The translations under genes were made by a program, and so were the position numbers. This document shows positions 1 through 6,296 of a stretch of 13,383 bases of DNA, in pieces. Position 1 is the stretch's first letter. The number at the start of each line of letters is the position of its first letter. The notes under the pieces were generated by a model that was not told where the DNA came from, ran no database searches, and was given only the letters and a program-made list of their open reading frames with translations. This DNA comes from Bacilli bacterium (GTDB lineage: Bacteria > Bacillota_I > Bacilli_A > RF39 > UBA660): contig JAEDNL010000034.1 of the NCBI GenBank assembly GCA_016302505.1, forward strand, positions 1 to 13,383, in the 5' to 3' direction.

Positions 1-1
1 T

Positions 2-124
2 AAGAAATTAGAAAATAATATGATATGTCCAAAGTGTGGTAATGAATTAGTTGAACGAAATGGTAAATATGGAAAATTTATTGGATGTTCTGATTTTCCC
101 AAATGTAAATACATAAAAAAATAA
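2..124 (+). CDS. C-terminal fragment of a protein ending in a topoisomerase-type C4 zinc finger (5' end outside the window)
   Basis: The open frame enters from the left edge and stops at TAA 122-124, leaving 40 residues. They contain CPKCG, a basic/aromatic stretch, then GCSDFPKCKY, so four cysteines in a CxxC...C...C layout. This is the single-strand DNA-binding zinc ribbon (zf-C4_Topoisom) that closes many bacterial topoisomerase I proteins. The same finger also caps some NERD-domain and helicase-related proteins, so topA cannot be assigned from this piece. The terminal KYIKK tail is a usual ending for this finger, so the stop looks natural. Zinc finger: confident; parent protein: unknown. 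Confidence 0.75.
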   Translation, partial: KKLENNMICPKCGNELVERNGKYGKFIGCSDFPKCKYIKK

Positions 125-280
125 AAATCTATCAAAAAAGAGCAAGGACATGTTTGTCCAATAAATACTAGAATAATTAATCATCATATTTATAGACATA
201 CTTATAGTAATTGTTATACTTGTACAGAAGAGAATGATGTATGTAATGTAAATGATGGATGCTCTTGTAAATTCATGTAA
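125..280 (+). pseudogene. Start-less Cys/His-rich reading frame, possible CotD-like spore-coat remnant
   Basis: Directly after the zinc-finger stop, in the same frame, there are 51 sense codons ending at TAA 278-280. The frame contains no ATG, GTG or TTG near its beginning; the only ATG is the last sense codon. The peptide is rich in Cys, His and Tyr: GHVCPINTRIINHHIY, then CYTC, then DGCSCKFM at the end. This pattern of spaced His plus terminal Cys clusters recalls small inner spore-coat (CotD-like) proteins, but that rests on memory of the pattern only. Its non-random composition and the terminator just after it suggest the 3' end of a gene that lost its 5' part. It could also be chance sequence. 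Confidence 0.35.
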
Positions 281-304
281 GCAAATACTTGTTATTTGCT
301 TTTT
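281..304 (+). terminator. Rho-independent terminator after the start-less frame
   Basis: GCAAATA (281-287) pairs perfectly with TATTTGC (293-299) around a 5-base loop, and is followed by TTTTT (300-304). It lies immediately after the stop at 278-280 and isolates the upstream region from the metal operon. Confidence 0.7.
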
Positions 305-341
305 ATTTATAAATAGATATAGTATAAATATCTATTTTTTA

Positions 342-371
342 TTGACATTATAATGGTTATTCAACTATAAT
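342..371 (+). promoter_or_regulatory. Sigma-A promoter of the metal-response operon
   Basis: A perfect -35 TTGACA (342-347) and a perfect -10 TATAAT (366-371) are separated by 18 bases. The -10 lies inside the inverted-repeat operator, the usual arrangement for repression by an ArsR/SmtB-family protein. Confidence 0.8.
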
Positions 372-399
372 AACAATAGTTGAAAGAATATTCAACTAT
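359..399 (+). promoter_or_regulatory. ArsR/CadC-type operator with three half-sites
   Basis: ATTCAACTAT occurs at 359-368 and again at 390-399, and its complement ATAGTTGAA lies between them at 376-384. The 9-base arms therefore form two overlapping inverted repeats: 360-368 with 376-384 (spacer 7) and 376-384 with 391-399 (spacer 6). The first arm covers the -10 box and the last abuts the ribosome site at 400-404. Binding of the protein encoded at 409 is inferred from position. Confidence 0.7.
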
Positions 400-408
400 G
401 GAGGAAAT

Positions 409-777
409 ATGTTTAAAAATGATTATTCATGTGATTGCAATATAATTCATCAAGATAAAGTTGATAATGTATTAACTAACATGCCTAATGATAAGATATT
501 TTTGCATTTGGCTGAGTTATTCAAGTTAATTGGGGACACTACTAGATGTAGAATATTATTTGCTCTTGATAAAAATGAAATGTGTGTTTGTGATATAGCA
601 AATGTTCTTAATATGACTAAATCTGCTGTATCTCATCAACTAGCAGTATTAAGAAAAAGTAATATTGTTAAGTGTAGACGTAGTGGGAAAGAGGTATACT
701 ATACTTTAGATGATGATCATATTAATAAATTATTTGAAATTGGTTTAGAGCATATATATCATGAGGAGGAAAAATGA
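409..777 (+). CDS. ArsR/SmtB-family metal-sensing repressor, CadC/CzrA-like
   Basis: A 122-residue winged-helix repressor that should dimerise, bind the operator just upstream and release it when it binds metal. The recognition-helix region is near residues 69-90 (TKSAVSHQLAVLRKSNIVK) and the wing near 90-100. Two sets of potential metal ligands are visible. The CadC-type alpha3N set is C59 and C61 (ECVC-like MCVCD) with N-terminal C8 and C10, plus H14. The alpha5 set is D102, H104, H115 and H118, with exactly the +2/+11/+3 spacing of CzrA. The combination predicts response to Cd/Pb/Zn-type ions rather than arsenic. GGAGG lies at 400-404. The stop overlaps the next gene (ATGA), so translation is probably coupled. 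Confidence 0.92.
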   Translation: MFKNDYSCDCNIIHQDKVDNVLTNMPNDKIFLHLAELFKLIGDTTRCRILFALDKNEMCVCDIANVLNMTKSAVSHQLAVLRKSNIVKCRRSGKEVYYTLDDDHINKLFEIGLEHIYHEEEK

Positions 778-998
778 ATAACTATAAATATAAAATAGAA
801 GGTCTTGACTGTGTAGCATGTGCAGGTGAACTTGTAAGTGAACTAAATAAAATAGATTTGATTAAAAATGTAACAATTAGTTTTATGACAGAAAGACTAA
901 CATTTGACTGTAATGAGTCTGATTTAAATGATGCATTAAAATTAATTAAAAAGATAATAAGACGTGAAGAACCAGACGTTAGTATAAAGGAGTTATAA
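774..998 (+). CDS. Free-standing heavy-metal-associated (HMA) domain protein
   Basis: A 74-residue protein made of a single HMA (ferredoxin-like) domain. The metal loop is GLDCVACAGEL with C13 and C16 forming the CxxC pair. Such domains bind soft metal ions and pass them to, or regulate, P1B-type ATPases, where they usually form the N-terminal extension. The gene overlaps the repressor by 4 bases (AGGAGG at 764-769) and the ATPase start by one base (TAATG). The following ATPase has no HMA domain of its own, so this is most likely its detached metal-binding domain acting in the cytoplasm, or a metallochaperone for it. The family is clear; the exact metal is not. Confidence 0.88.
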   Translation: MNNYKYKIEGLDCVACAGELVSELNKIDLIKNVTISFMTERLTFDCNESDLNDALKLIKKIIRREEPDVSIKEL

Positions 999-2839
999 TG
1001 AATAAAAAGATGAAAAAACAAATAATTATAATTATAACTTCTATTGTACTATTAATTATAGCTTTTTTAATAAATAATAAGTTATCTGTTGTATTCTTTT
1101 TGCTTTCATATATAATTGTTGGTCATAAAATAATTTATAAAGCATTTAGAAATATTATAAGAGGAAAAGTATTTGATGAAAATTTTCTTATGACAATTGC
1201 GACTTTAGGAGCATTCTTTATTAATGAGATACCTGAGTCAGTAACTGTTATGCTTTTTTATCAAATAGGTGAATTCTTTCAAGACTATGCATTAGATAAA
1301 TCAAGAAAGTCAATTAGTTCTCTTATTGATATAAGACCTGACTATGCAAATGTAGTTAAGGGAAAAGATACTGTAAAAGTAAATCCAAGTGAAGTTAAAA
1401 TTGGAGATATAATTTTAGTTAAATCAGGTGAAAAAATACCTCTTGATGGTATAGTGAAAAGTGGAGACTCTGCTCTTAATACATCAGCACTAACTGGTGA
1501 GAGTAAATTAAGAAAAGTTGATATTGGTGATGAAGTATTAAGTGGTTCCATTAATATAAGTGGAATATTAAAAATTAAGGTTACTAAAGAATTTAGTGAA
1601 TCTACTGTTAGTAAAATATTAGAACTAGTAGAAAATGCTAGTAACAGAAAGAGTGAAAGTGAAAACTTTATTACTAAGTTTGCTAGATACTATACACCCA
1701 TTGTTGTAATAGAGGCAATTTTATTATCGGTAATTCCACCAGTAATTTTCAATCAAGATTTTAATATTTGGATTTATAGAGCATTATCATTTTTAGTAGT
1801 TTCTTGTCCATGTGCATTAGTTGTATCTATACCACTTGGATTCTTTTCTGGAATAGGTGCTTGTTCTAAAAATGGAATACTTGTTAAAGGGAGTAATTAT
1901 TTAGAAGCAATATCTAAAAGTGAAATTGTAGTTTTTGATAAGACTGGAACAATAACAGAAGGTGAATTTAAAGTAAGAAGTATTCATAGTGTTGATATTA
2001 GAGATAATGAATTATTAAAACTTGCTAGTTATGCTGAGTATTATTCTAATCATCCAATATCTATATCTATAAAAAAAGATTATGGTCATAAAATCAATCC
2101 TAATAAAATATCTGATGTAAAAGAAATACCAGGTAGAGGGGTTATTGCATTAGTTGATAATAAAAAAGTAATGGTTGGTAATAATAAATTATTAGAAGAA
2201 AACAATATAGAATATGAAAAATGTGATATAATAGGTACGATAATTTATGTTGCTGTTGATAATGTTTATCATGGTTATATGGTTATTAGTGATAGAATTA
2301 AAGATGATAGTGCTCTTGCATTAAGATTGTTAAAGAATCTTGGAGTTAAAAAAACAGTTATGTTAACAGGCGATAAAGATGGTGTTAGTAAGAGTGTTTT
2401 TGAAAGACTTAATATAAATGAATATTATTCTGAATTGCTTCCTCAAGACAAAGTAAATATAATAAATGAATTAAAAAAGCAACTGACAGATGATGGCAAA
2501 ATTGTATTTGCTGGTGATGGAATAAATGATGCACCTGTAATAATGAGTGCTGATATTGGTATATCAATGGGAGGAGTAGGATCTGATGCTGCAATAGAGG
2601 CATCTGATATAGTTATAATGACTGATGAATTATCTAAGATTGCTACAGTAATTAATATATCTAAAAGTACTATGAAAATAGTAAAACAAAATATTGTATT
2701 TGCAATTAGTGTTAAAATATTTGTTTTATTATTAATATCTTTTGGTATTTTAACTATGTGGAGTGCAGTTTTTGCAGATGTTGGTGTATCAGTACTGGCA
2801 GTACTTAATTCAATTAGAATACTAAAATTTAAGTATTAG
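998..2839 (+). CDS. P1B-type heavy-metal exporting ATPase, CadA/ZntA-like (Cd/Zn/Pb)
   Basis: A 613-residue inner-membrane pump that would use ATP to expel divalent soft metals. In order: two hydrophobic N-terminal helices (about 8-45), another pair (about 62-95), the actuator motif TGES (166-169), a helix at about 232-250, the metal-site helix with CPC (C270, C272), the phosphorylation site DKTGT (D314), the HP dipeptide (H352-P353), MLTGDK (455-460), GDGINDAP (506-513) and two C-terminal helices. K573 in TM7 and D594 in TM8 (ADVGVSVL) match positions conserved in Zn/Cd pumps (P1B-2). Family members with fused HMA domains are usually over 700 residues; here that domain is the separate gene just upstream. 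AAGGAG lies at 987-992. No terminator separates it from the following SufC-like gene. Confidence 0.93.
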   Translation: MNKKMKKQIIIIITSIVLLIIAFLINNKLSVVFFLLSYIIVGHKIIYKAFRNIIRGKVFDENFLMTIATLGAFFINEIPESVTVMLFYQIGEFFQDYALDKSRKSISSLIDIRPDYANVVKGKDTVKVNPSEVKIGDIILVKSGEKIPLDGIVKSGDSALNTSALTGESKLRKVDIGDEVLSGSINISGILKIKVTKEFSESTVSKILELVENASNRKSESENFITKFARYYTPIVVIEAILLSVIPPVIFNQDFNIWIYRALSFLVVSCPCALVVSIPLGFFSGIGACSKNGILVKGSNYLEAISKSEIVVFDKTGTITEGEFKVRSIHSVDIRDNELLKLASYAEYYSNHPISISIKKDYGHKINPNKISDVKEIPGRGVIALVDNKKVMVGNNKLLEENNIEYEKCDIIGTIIYVAVDNVYHGYMVISDRIKDDSALALRLLKNLGVKKTVMLTGDKDGVSKSVFERLNINEYYSELLPQDKVNIINELKKQLTDDGKIVFAGDGINDAPVIMSADIGISMGGVGSDAAIEASDIVIMTDELSKIATVINISKSTMKIVKQNIVFAISVKIFVLLLISFGILTMWSAVFADVGVSVLAVLNSIRILKFKY

Positions 2840-2850
2840 AAAGGAAATGT

Positions 2851-3540
2851 ATGTTAGAATTAAAGGATATATGTTTTGAAAGAGATAATAAAAAAATATT
2901 AGATCATATTAATCTTAAACTTGATGATAATAAATTCTATGTTATAACTGGACCTAATGGTAGTGGTAAAAGTACTTTAGCTAAAATAATTATGGGTATT
3001 TTAACACCAGATAGTGGGAAAATTATATTTAATGGAATAGATATTACTAATCTTTCTATAGATGAAAGAGCTAATATGGGTATAGGGTATGCTTTTCAAC
3101 AACCAGTTTGTTTTAAAGGAATAACTGTGTATGATTTATTATCTTTTGCTACAAAAAATAAAATAAATAAAGTTGATGCAAGTAAGATATTATATAAAGT
3201 TGGTCTTAATGCACTTGAATATATAGACAGAGAAGTTAATAAATCTTTAAGTGGAGGTGAACTTAAGAGAATAGAGCTTGCTACTGTTATAGCAAGGAAT
3301 CCTATTGTTTCTATTTTTGATGAGCCTGAAGCAGGTATAGATTTATGGAGTTTTAATAATTTAAATGAGGTTTTTAAAGAAATTCAAAGTACAAATAAAG
3401 GTATTAATTTAGTAATATCTCATCAAGAAAGAATATTAAATATAGCTGATAAAATTATTCTTATGGAAAAAGGTAAAATAGTTAAATTTGATAATAAAGA
3501 TAATTTCTTTGATATATTAATTGGAGGTGCTCATGAATAA
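2851..3540 (+). CDS. sufC: SufC-like ABC ATPase of an Fe-S cluster assembly complex (SmsC-type)
   Basis: A 229-residue soluble ABC ATPase without membrane segments. Walker A is GPNGSGKST (34-42), Q-loop around Q83-Q84, signature LSGGE (133-137), Walker B ending in FDEPEAGID (D157, E158), and the H-loop histidine H191. FDEPEAGID and the overall length are typical of SufC, which drives cluster assembly on the SufB scaffold rather than transport. The partner follows with an 8-base overlap. The gene starts 11 bases after the metal-pump stop with AAGGAA at 2841-2846, so it is probably expressed from the metal-responsive promoter. The SufC family call is firm; membership of the minimal SMS/SmsCB group is inferred from the two-gene layout. 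Confidence 0.88.
   Translation: MLELKDICFERDNKKILDHINLKLDDNKFYVITGPNGSGKSTLAKIIMGILTPDSGKIIFNGIDITNLSIDERANMGIGYAFQQPVCFKGITVYDLLSFATKNKINKVDASKILYKVGLNALEYIDREVNKSLSGGELKRIELATVIARNPIVSIFDEPEAGIDLWSFNNLNEVFKEIQSTNKGINLVISHQERILNIADKIILMEKGKIVKFDNKDNFFDILIGGAHE
3523..3528 (+). promoter_or_regulatory. Ribosome binding site deciding the sufB-like start
   Basis: GGAGGT lies 4 bases before ATG 3533, inside the end of the sufC-like gene. It favours ATG 3533 over the in-frame TTG at 3521, which lies upstream of this site. Confidence 0.75.
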
Positions 3541-4450
3541 AAAAGATAATGATTTATTAGATGTAATACTTCCTAATGATATTAAAGAGGCTGATGCTTA
3601 TAATATTCGTAAAGATGGTAAGGGTATTGAAAGGAAAGTTGGCAAATTTATAAATATTGAATCTAAAGAAGATAATAAAGGTATTGATATTTATGTAAAA
3701 GATGGAACTATTGGAGGAGTATGTGATATTCCTGTTATATTAACACAGAGTGGCCTTAATGATGTTGTTTATAATGACTTTCATATTGGTAAAGACTCTG
3801 ATAGTATTATTATTGCTGGATGTGGTATTAATAATCCTAGTCATTTAACATCAAGACATGATGGTATACATAGATTCTATGTATCTGAAAATGCTAAGGT
3901 AAAATACATAGAGAAACATTATGGTGAAGGTGTTGGGGATGGTAAAAGAGTTTTAAATCCTGTTACAGAAGTATTTTTAGGTAAGAATGCTTATATGATT
4001 ATGGAAACAAGTCAAATTAAAGGTGTTGATGATACTGTTAGAACAACTAAAGCAGTATTAGAAAGTGGTGCGACTTTAGTTATAAATGAAAAAATTCTTA
4101 CAACTGGTAATAATAAAGCTAAGACAATATTTGATGTTAAATTAAATGGTAAAAACTCTAGTACTCATGTAACTTCAAGATCAGTTGCAGAGGATAGTTC
4201 TTACCAAGAATTTAATTCAAATATAGTCGGTAATAATGAATGTTATGGTCATGTTGAATGTGATGCTATAATAAAAGAAAAAGGTAAAGTTAAAGCTATA
4301 CCAAAAATATTTGCTAAGGATTTAAATGCTAAACTAATACATGAGGCTTCTATTGGTAAAATCGCAGGTGAACAATTTATTAAATTAATGTCACTTGGTA
4401 TTGATGCTAATAGTGCTGAAGAATTAATAATAAAAGGATTTTTGAAATAA
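3533..4450 (+). CDS. sufB: Short SufB/SufD-family Fe-S scaffold protein (SmsB-like)
   Basis: A 305-residue protein with the right-handed beta-helix core of the SufB/SufD family. The C-terminal third is the most telling: ECYGHVECDAII, then a lysine-rich strand, then LIHEASIGKIAGEQFIKLMSLGI and the final LIIKGF helix. C243 (in ECDA) and H270-E271 (in HEAS) correspond to cysteine, histidine and glutamate residues that matter for cluster assembly in E. coli SufB. It is much shorter than canonical SufB (near 470-500) and lacks its long N-terminal part, as in two-gene SUF-like minimal systems. It overlaps the ATPase gene by 8 bases, so the two are probably translated together and form a complex. 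No SufD, SufS or SufU gene is in the window, so the sulfur source is unknown. Confidence 0.82.
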   Translation: MNKKDNDLLDVILPNDIKEADAYNIRKDGKGIERKVGKFINIESKEDNKGIDIYVKDGTIGGVCDIPVILTQSGLNDVVYNDFHIGKDSDSIIIAGCGINNPSHLTSRHDGIHRFYVSENAKVKYIEKHYGEGVGDGKRVLNPVTEVFLGKNAYMIMETSQIKGVDDTVRTTKAVLESGATLVINEKILTTGNNKAKTIFDVKLNGKNSSTHVTSRSVAEDSSYQEFNSNIVGNNECYGHVECDAIIKEKGKVKAIPKIFAKDLNAKLIHEASIGKIAGEQFIKLMSLGIDANSAEELIIKGFLK

Positions 4451-4464
4451 AATTCTTTTTATTT
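4445..4464 (+). terminator. Weak AU-only hairpin over the sufB-like stop codon
   Basis: AAATAAAA (4445-4452) can pair with TTTTATTT (4457-4464) around a 4-base loop. The stem is eight A-U pairs with no following U-run beyond itself, so termination would be weak. It includes the stop codon 4448-4450. Confidence 0.3.
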
Positions 4465-4472
4465 AGTATTTA

Positions 4473-4481
4473 TGATATAAT
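4473..4481 (+). promoter_or_regulatory. Extended -10 promoter for the ASCH operon
   Basis: TGATATAAT gives a perfect -10 TATAAT (4476-4481) with the TGn extension. The expected -35 position (4453-4458, TTCTTT) is poor, which extended -10 promoters tolerate. AAGGAG at 4491-4496 and ATG 4505 follow. Confidence 0.6.
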
Positions 4482-4504
4482 AATTTGTGTAAGGAGAATT
4501 TCTT

Positions 4505-4897
4505 ATGAAAGCATTATCAATTAAAAATCCGTGGGCTACTTTAATAATAGATGGATATAAAAAATATGAATTTAGAACTTGGAAAACTAAATATAGAGGT
4601 AAAATATTAATACATTCATCTCTTGGTATAGAAAAAAATATATTAAATAAATTTAAAGATTATAATTTAGAATATTATAATGGATATATTATAGGGGAGG
4701 CTATTCTTACTGATTGTATTTTAGTAACTAAAGAGTTCTATGATGAATTATTAACGATTGATAGTACAGTTTATGAACTTTCAGGTCATGAAATGAAATA
4801 TGCATGGAAACTAGAAAATATTATTAAATATGATAAACCTATAAAAGTAAAAGGAAGTCTTGGACTTTGGAATTGTGAGGTAGAAAATGATACATAA
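4505..4897 (+). CDS. ASCH-domain (PUA-like) protein, probable RNA/nucleotide binding
   Basis: A 130-residue protein covered by one ASCH domain, a PUA-like beta-barrel associated with RNA binding and, in a few members, base hydrolysis. Visible hallmarks are LSIKNPWATLIIDGYKKYEF (4-23) with an E-F-R turn, the barrel strand IIGEAIL (62-68), and YAWKLEN (99-105) before a final LGLW strand. The cell role is unknown. The second ASCH gene overlaps its end by 11 bases, so the two are probably made together. In the E. coli ASCH amidohydrolase YqfB a Lys and a Thr near this first turn are reported to be catalytic; here the Thr position appears to be Glu (E22), so binding may be more likely than hydrolysis. 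That alignment was done by eye. Confidence 0.8.
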   Translation: MKALSIKNPWATLIIDGYKKYEFRTWKTKYRGKILIHSSLGIEKNILNKFKDYNLEYYNGYIIGEAILTDCILVTKEFYDELLTIDSTVYELSGHEMKYAWKLENIIKYDKPIKVKGSLGLWNCEVENDT

Positions 4898-5225
4898 TAT
4901 GAATTTAAATAATGAACCGTTTGAATTAATAAAAAATGGTTCTAAAACTATAGAACTTAGACTTAATGATGAGAAAAGAAGATTATTAAATGTAGGTGAT
5001 GAGATTCTATTTACTAATAGAGATACAAATGAAAAGTTACTTACAGATATAATTGAATTACATAAATATGATAGTTTTGAATCATTATATAAAAACTTTG
5101 ATAAAGTATCTTTAGGATATAGAGAATATGAAAAAAGTGATCCATCTGATATGAATAATTATTATTCTAAAGAAGATGAAATGAAATATGGTGTAGTTGG
5201 AATAGAACTTAGATTAAAAAAATAA
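4887..5225 (+). CDS. Second ASCH-domain protein, distinct subfamily
   Basis: A 112-residue ASCH/PUA-like protein. Its N-terminal half reads MNLNNEPFELIKNGSKTIEL (5-24), then RLNDEKRR and VGDEILFTN, which is the ligand-pocket and barrel region. The C-terminal half has LHKYDSFESLYKNF, a YYSKEDE stretch and the closing strand YGVVGIEL (101-108). This end is characteristic of a conserved Bacillota ASCH subfamily. It differs clearly from the preceding ASCH protein, so the pair is not a recent duplication. GAGGT (4877-4881) precedes ATG 4887, and the 11-base overlap suggests coupled translation. The ligand is unknown; RNA or a modified nucleoside is the family-based guess. Confidence 0.82.
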   Translation: MIHNMNLNNEPFELIKNGSKTIELRLNDEKRRLLNVGDEILFTNRDTNEKLLTDIIELHKYDSFESLYKNFDKVSLGYREYEKSDPSDMNNYYSKEDEMKYGVVGIELRLKK

Positions 5226-5235
5226 GAGGTGTTAT

Positions 5236-6288
5236 ATGAATATATTAAGTATATGTGATAATCCAGATGTATTACAAGTGATGAGAATAGTTAATATAGT
5301 AATTACAGTTATTAAAATAGCAGTGCCTATATTACTTATCGTTTTTCTTATGCTTGAATTAGTTGGTGCGGTTAGTGATGAGGAGAAATTAAAGAAAGTT
5401 ACTAGTGGTGCAGTTAAAAAGTTCATCGCAGCTGTTTTAATATTCTTAATACCAACATTAGTACAAGTTATAGTTGTAACTACATTAGGTAATGAAAATG
5501 CAGCAGAAGGATATAAAAATTGTTTAAAAAATTTATCTTTAGAACAAATAAATAAAATATATGAAACTAATGCCTTAGAGGCTATAGAGAAAGCTGAATC
5601 AACATTAAATAGTAATGATTATTCTAATGCTTATATATTAACTCATAAAGTAAAAGAAGCTAGTAAGAAAGAAGAATATTTAAAAAGATTAGAAACGCTA
5701 AAAACTAAAATGGATAAAGAGTCTAGTAGTAATTCAAATACTAATACAGATTCTAATGGTGGTTCAGTAGTAGCAAATAAATATACATTATACATGGGAG
5801 ACTCTAGAACTAATGGTATGCAGAGGGCTGGTCTTGATAATAACGAACAGGCTATTTGTAAAGATGGGGCAAATTATTATGATTTTCTAAAGCATATGGA
5901 AGATGCTAAAAATGCATTAGATGATGGCAAAAAATATAATGTAGTACTTAACTATGGTGTTAATGACTTGTATAATGTTGATAATTATTGTTCTAAATAT
6001 AAAGAATTTATAAGTAGTGTTGATAAAGGTCATACTTTTTATATAATGTCTGTTAACCCTGTTAGAAGAAATTCTAGGAAAACAGGTGCTACTAACGAGT
6101 CAATAAATAACTTTAATAATAAAATTAAATCATGTATATCTAGTATTACTAATGCTAAATATTGTGATGTATATGGTTCTGCTAGTTTAGATACTTGGGA
6201 AAAAAGTTATATAGATAGTGATGATATACATTATACAAAAAGTGGATATGAATATATTCATTCTAAAATAAAGAGTTGTATAGGATAG
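5236..6288 (+). CDS. Membrane-anchored SGNH/GDSL-type hydrolase with a two-TM VirB2-like N-terminus
   Basis: A 350-residue protein of two parts. Residues 15-46 and 62-84 are strong membrane helices joined by SDEEKLKKVTSGAVKKF, resembling the small TrbC/VirB2-like two-TM proteins common in some Bacilli. A helical, charged segment (about 100-160) and a Ser/Asn-rich linker (163-176) follow. The rest is an SGNH hydrolase: GDSR with the nucleophile S190, G211, GVND with N243, and DDIH with D329 and H332. All four SGNH blocks are present, so it is probably an active extracellular esterase, perhaps a deacetylase of cell-surface glycans. The substrate cannot be read from the sequence. GAGGTG (5226-5231) lies 10 bases after the ASCH gene. 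Confidence 0.8.
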   Translation: MNILSICDNPDVLQVMRIVNIVITVIKIAVPILLIVFLMLELVGAVSDEEKLKKVTSGAVKKFIAAVLIFLIPTLVQVIVVTTLGNENAAEGYKNCLKNLSLEQINKIYETNALEAIEKAESTLNSNDYSNAYILTHKVKEASKKEEYLKRLETLKTKMDKESSSNSNTNTDSNGGSVVANKYTLYMGDSRTNGMQRAGLDNNEQAICKDGANYYDFLKHMEDAKNALDDGKKYNVVLNYGVNDLYNVDNYCSKYKEFISSVDKGHTFYIMSVNPVRRNSRKTGATNESINNFNNKIKSCISSITNAKYCDVYGSASLDTWEKSYIDSDDIHYTKSGYEYIHSKIKSCIG

Positions 6289-6291
6289 GAG
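6287..6291 (+). promoter_or_regulatory. Ribosome binding site deciding the trmL start
   Basis: AGGAG lies 5 bases before ATG 6297. The upstream in-frame ATG at 6276 lies before this site and within the preceding gene. Confidence 0.75.
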
Positions 6292-6296
6292 TAATT

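Noticed and set aside
122..280. Stop-codon readthrough joining the zinc-finger protein to the Cys/His-rich frame
   Set aside because: Both pieces share a frame, but the zinc finger ends naturally at KYIKK and no readthrough signal is visible; a gene remnant is simpler.
349..354. A second TATAAT ahead of the arsR-type gene
   Set aside because: No usable -35 lies 16-18 bases upstream, whereas TTGACA 342-347 pairs with TATAAT 366-371.
3521..3532. TTG start for the SufB-like gene
   Set aside because: The GGAGGT site at 3523-3528 lies after it and points to ATG 3533.
5236..5500. Type IV secretion/conjugation pilin reading of the VirB2-like segment
   Set aside because: No VirB4, VirD4 or relaxase gene is nearby, and the segment is fused to a complete SGNH hydrolase.
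6276..6296. Earlier ATG for trmL
   Set aside because: It adds seven residues not seen in the family and overlaps the hydrolase gene; AGGAG at 6287-6291 serves ATG 6297.
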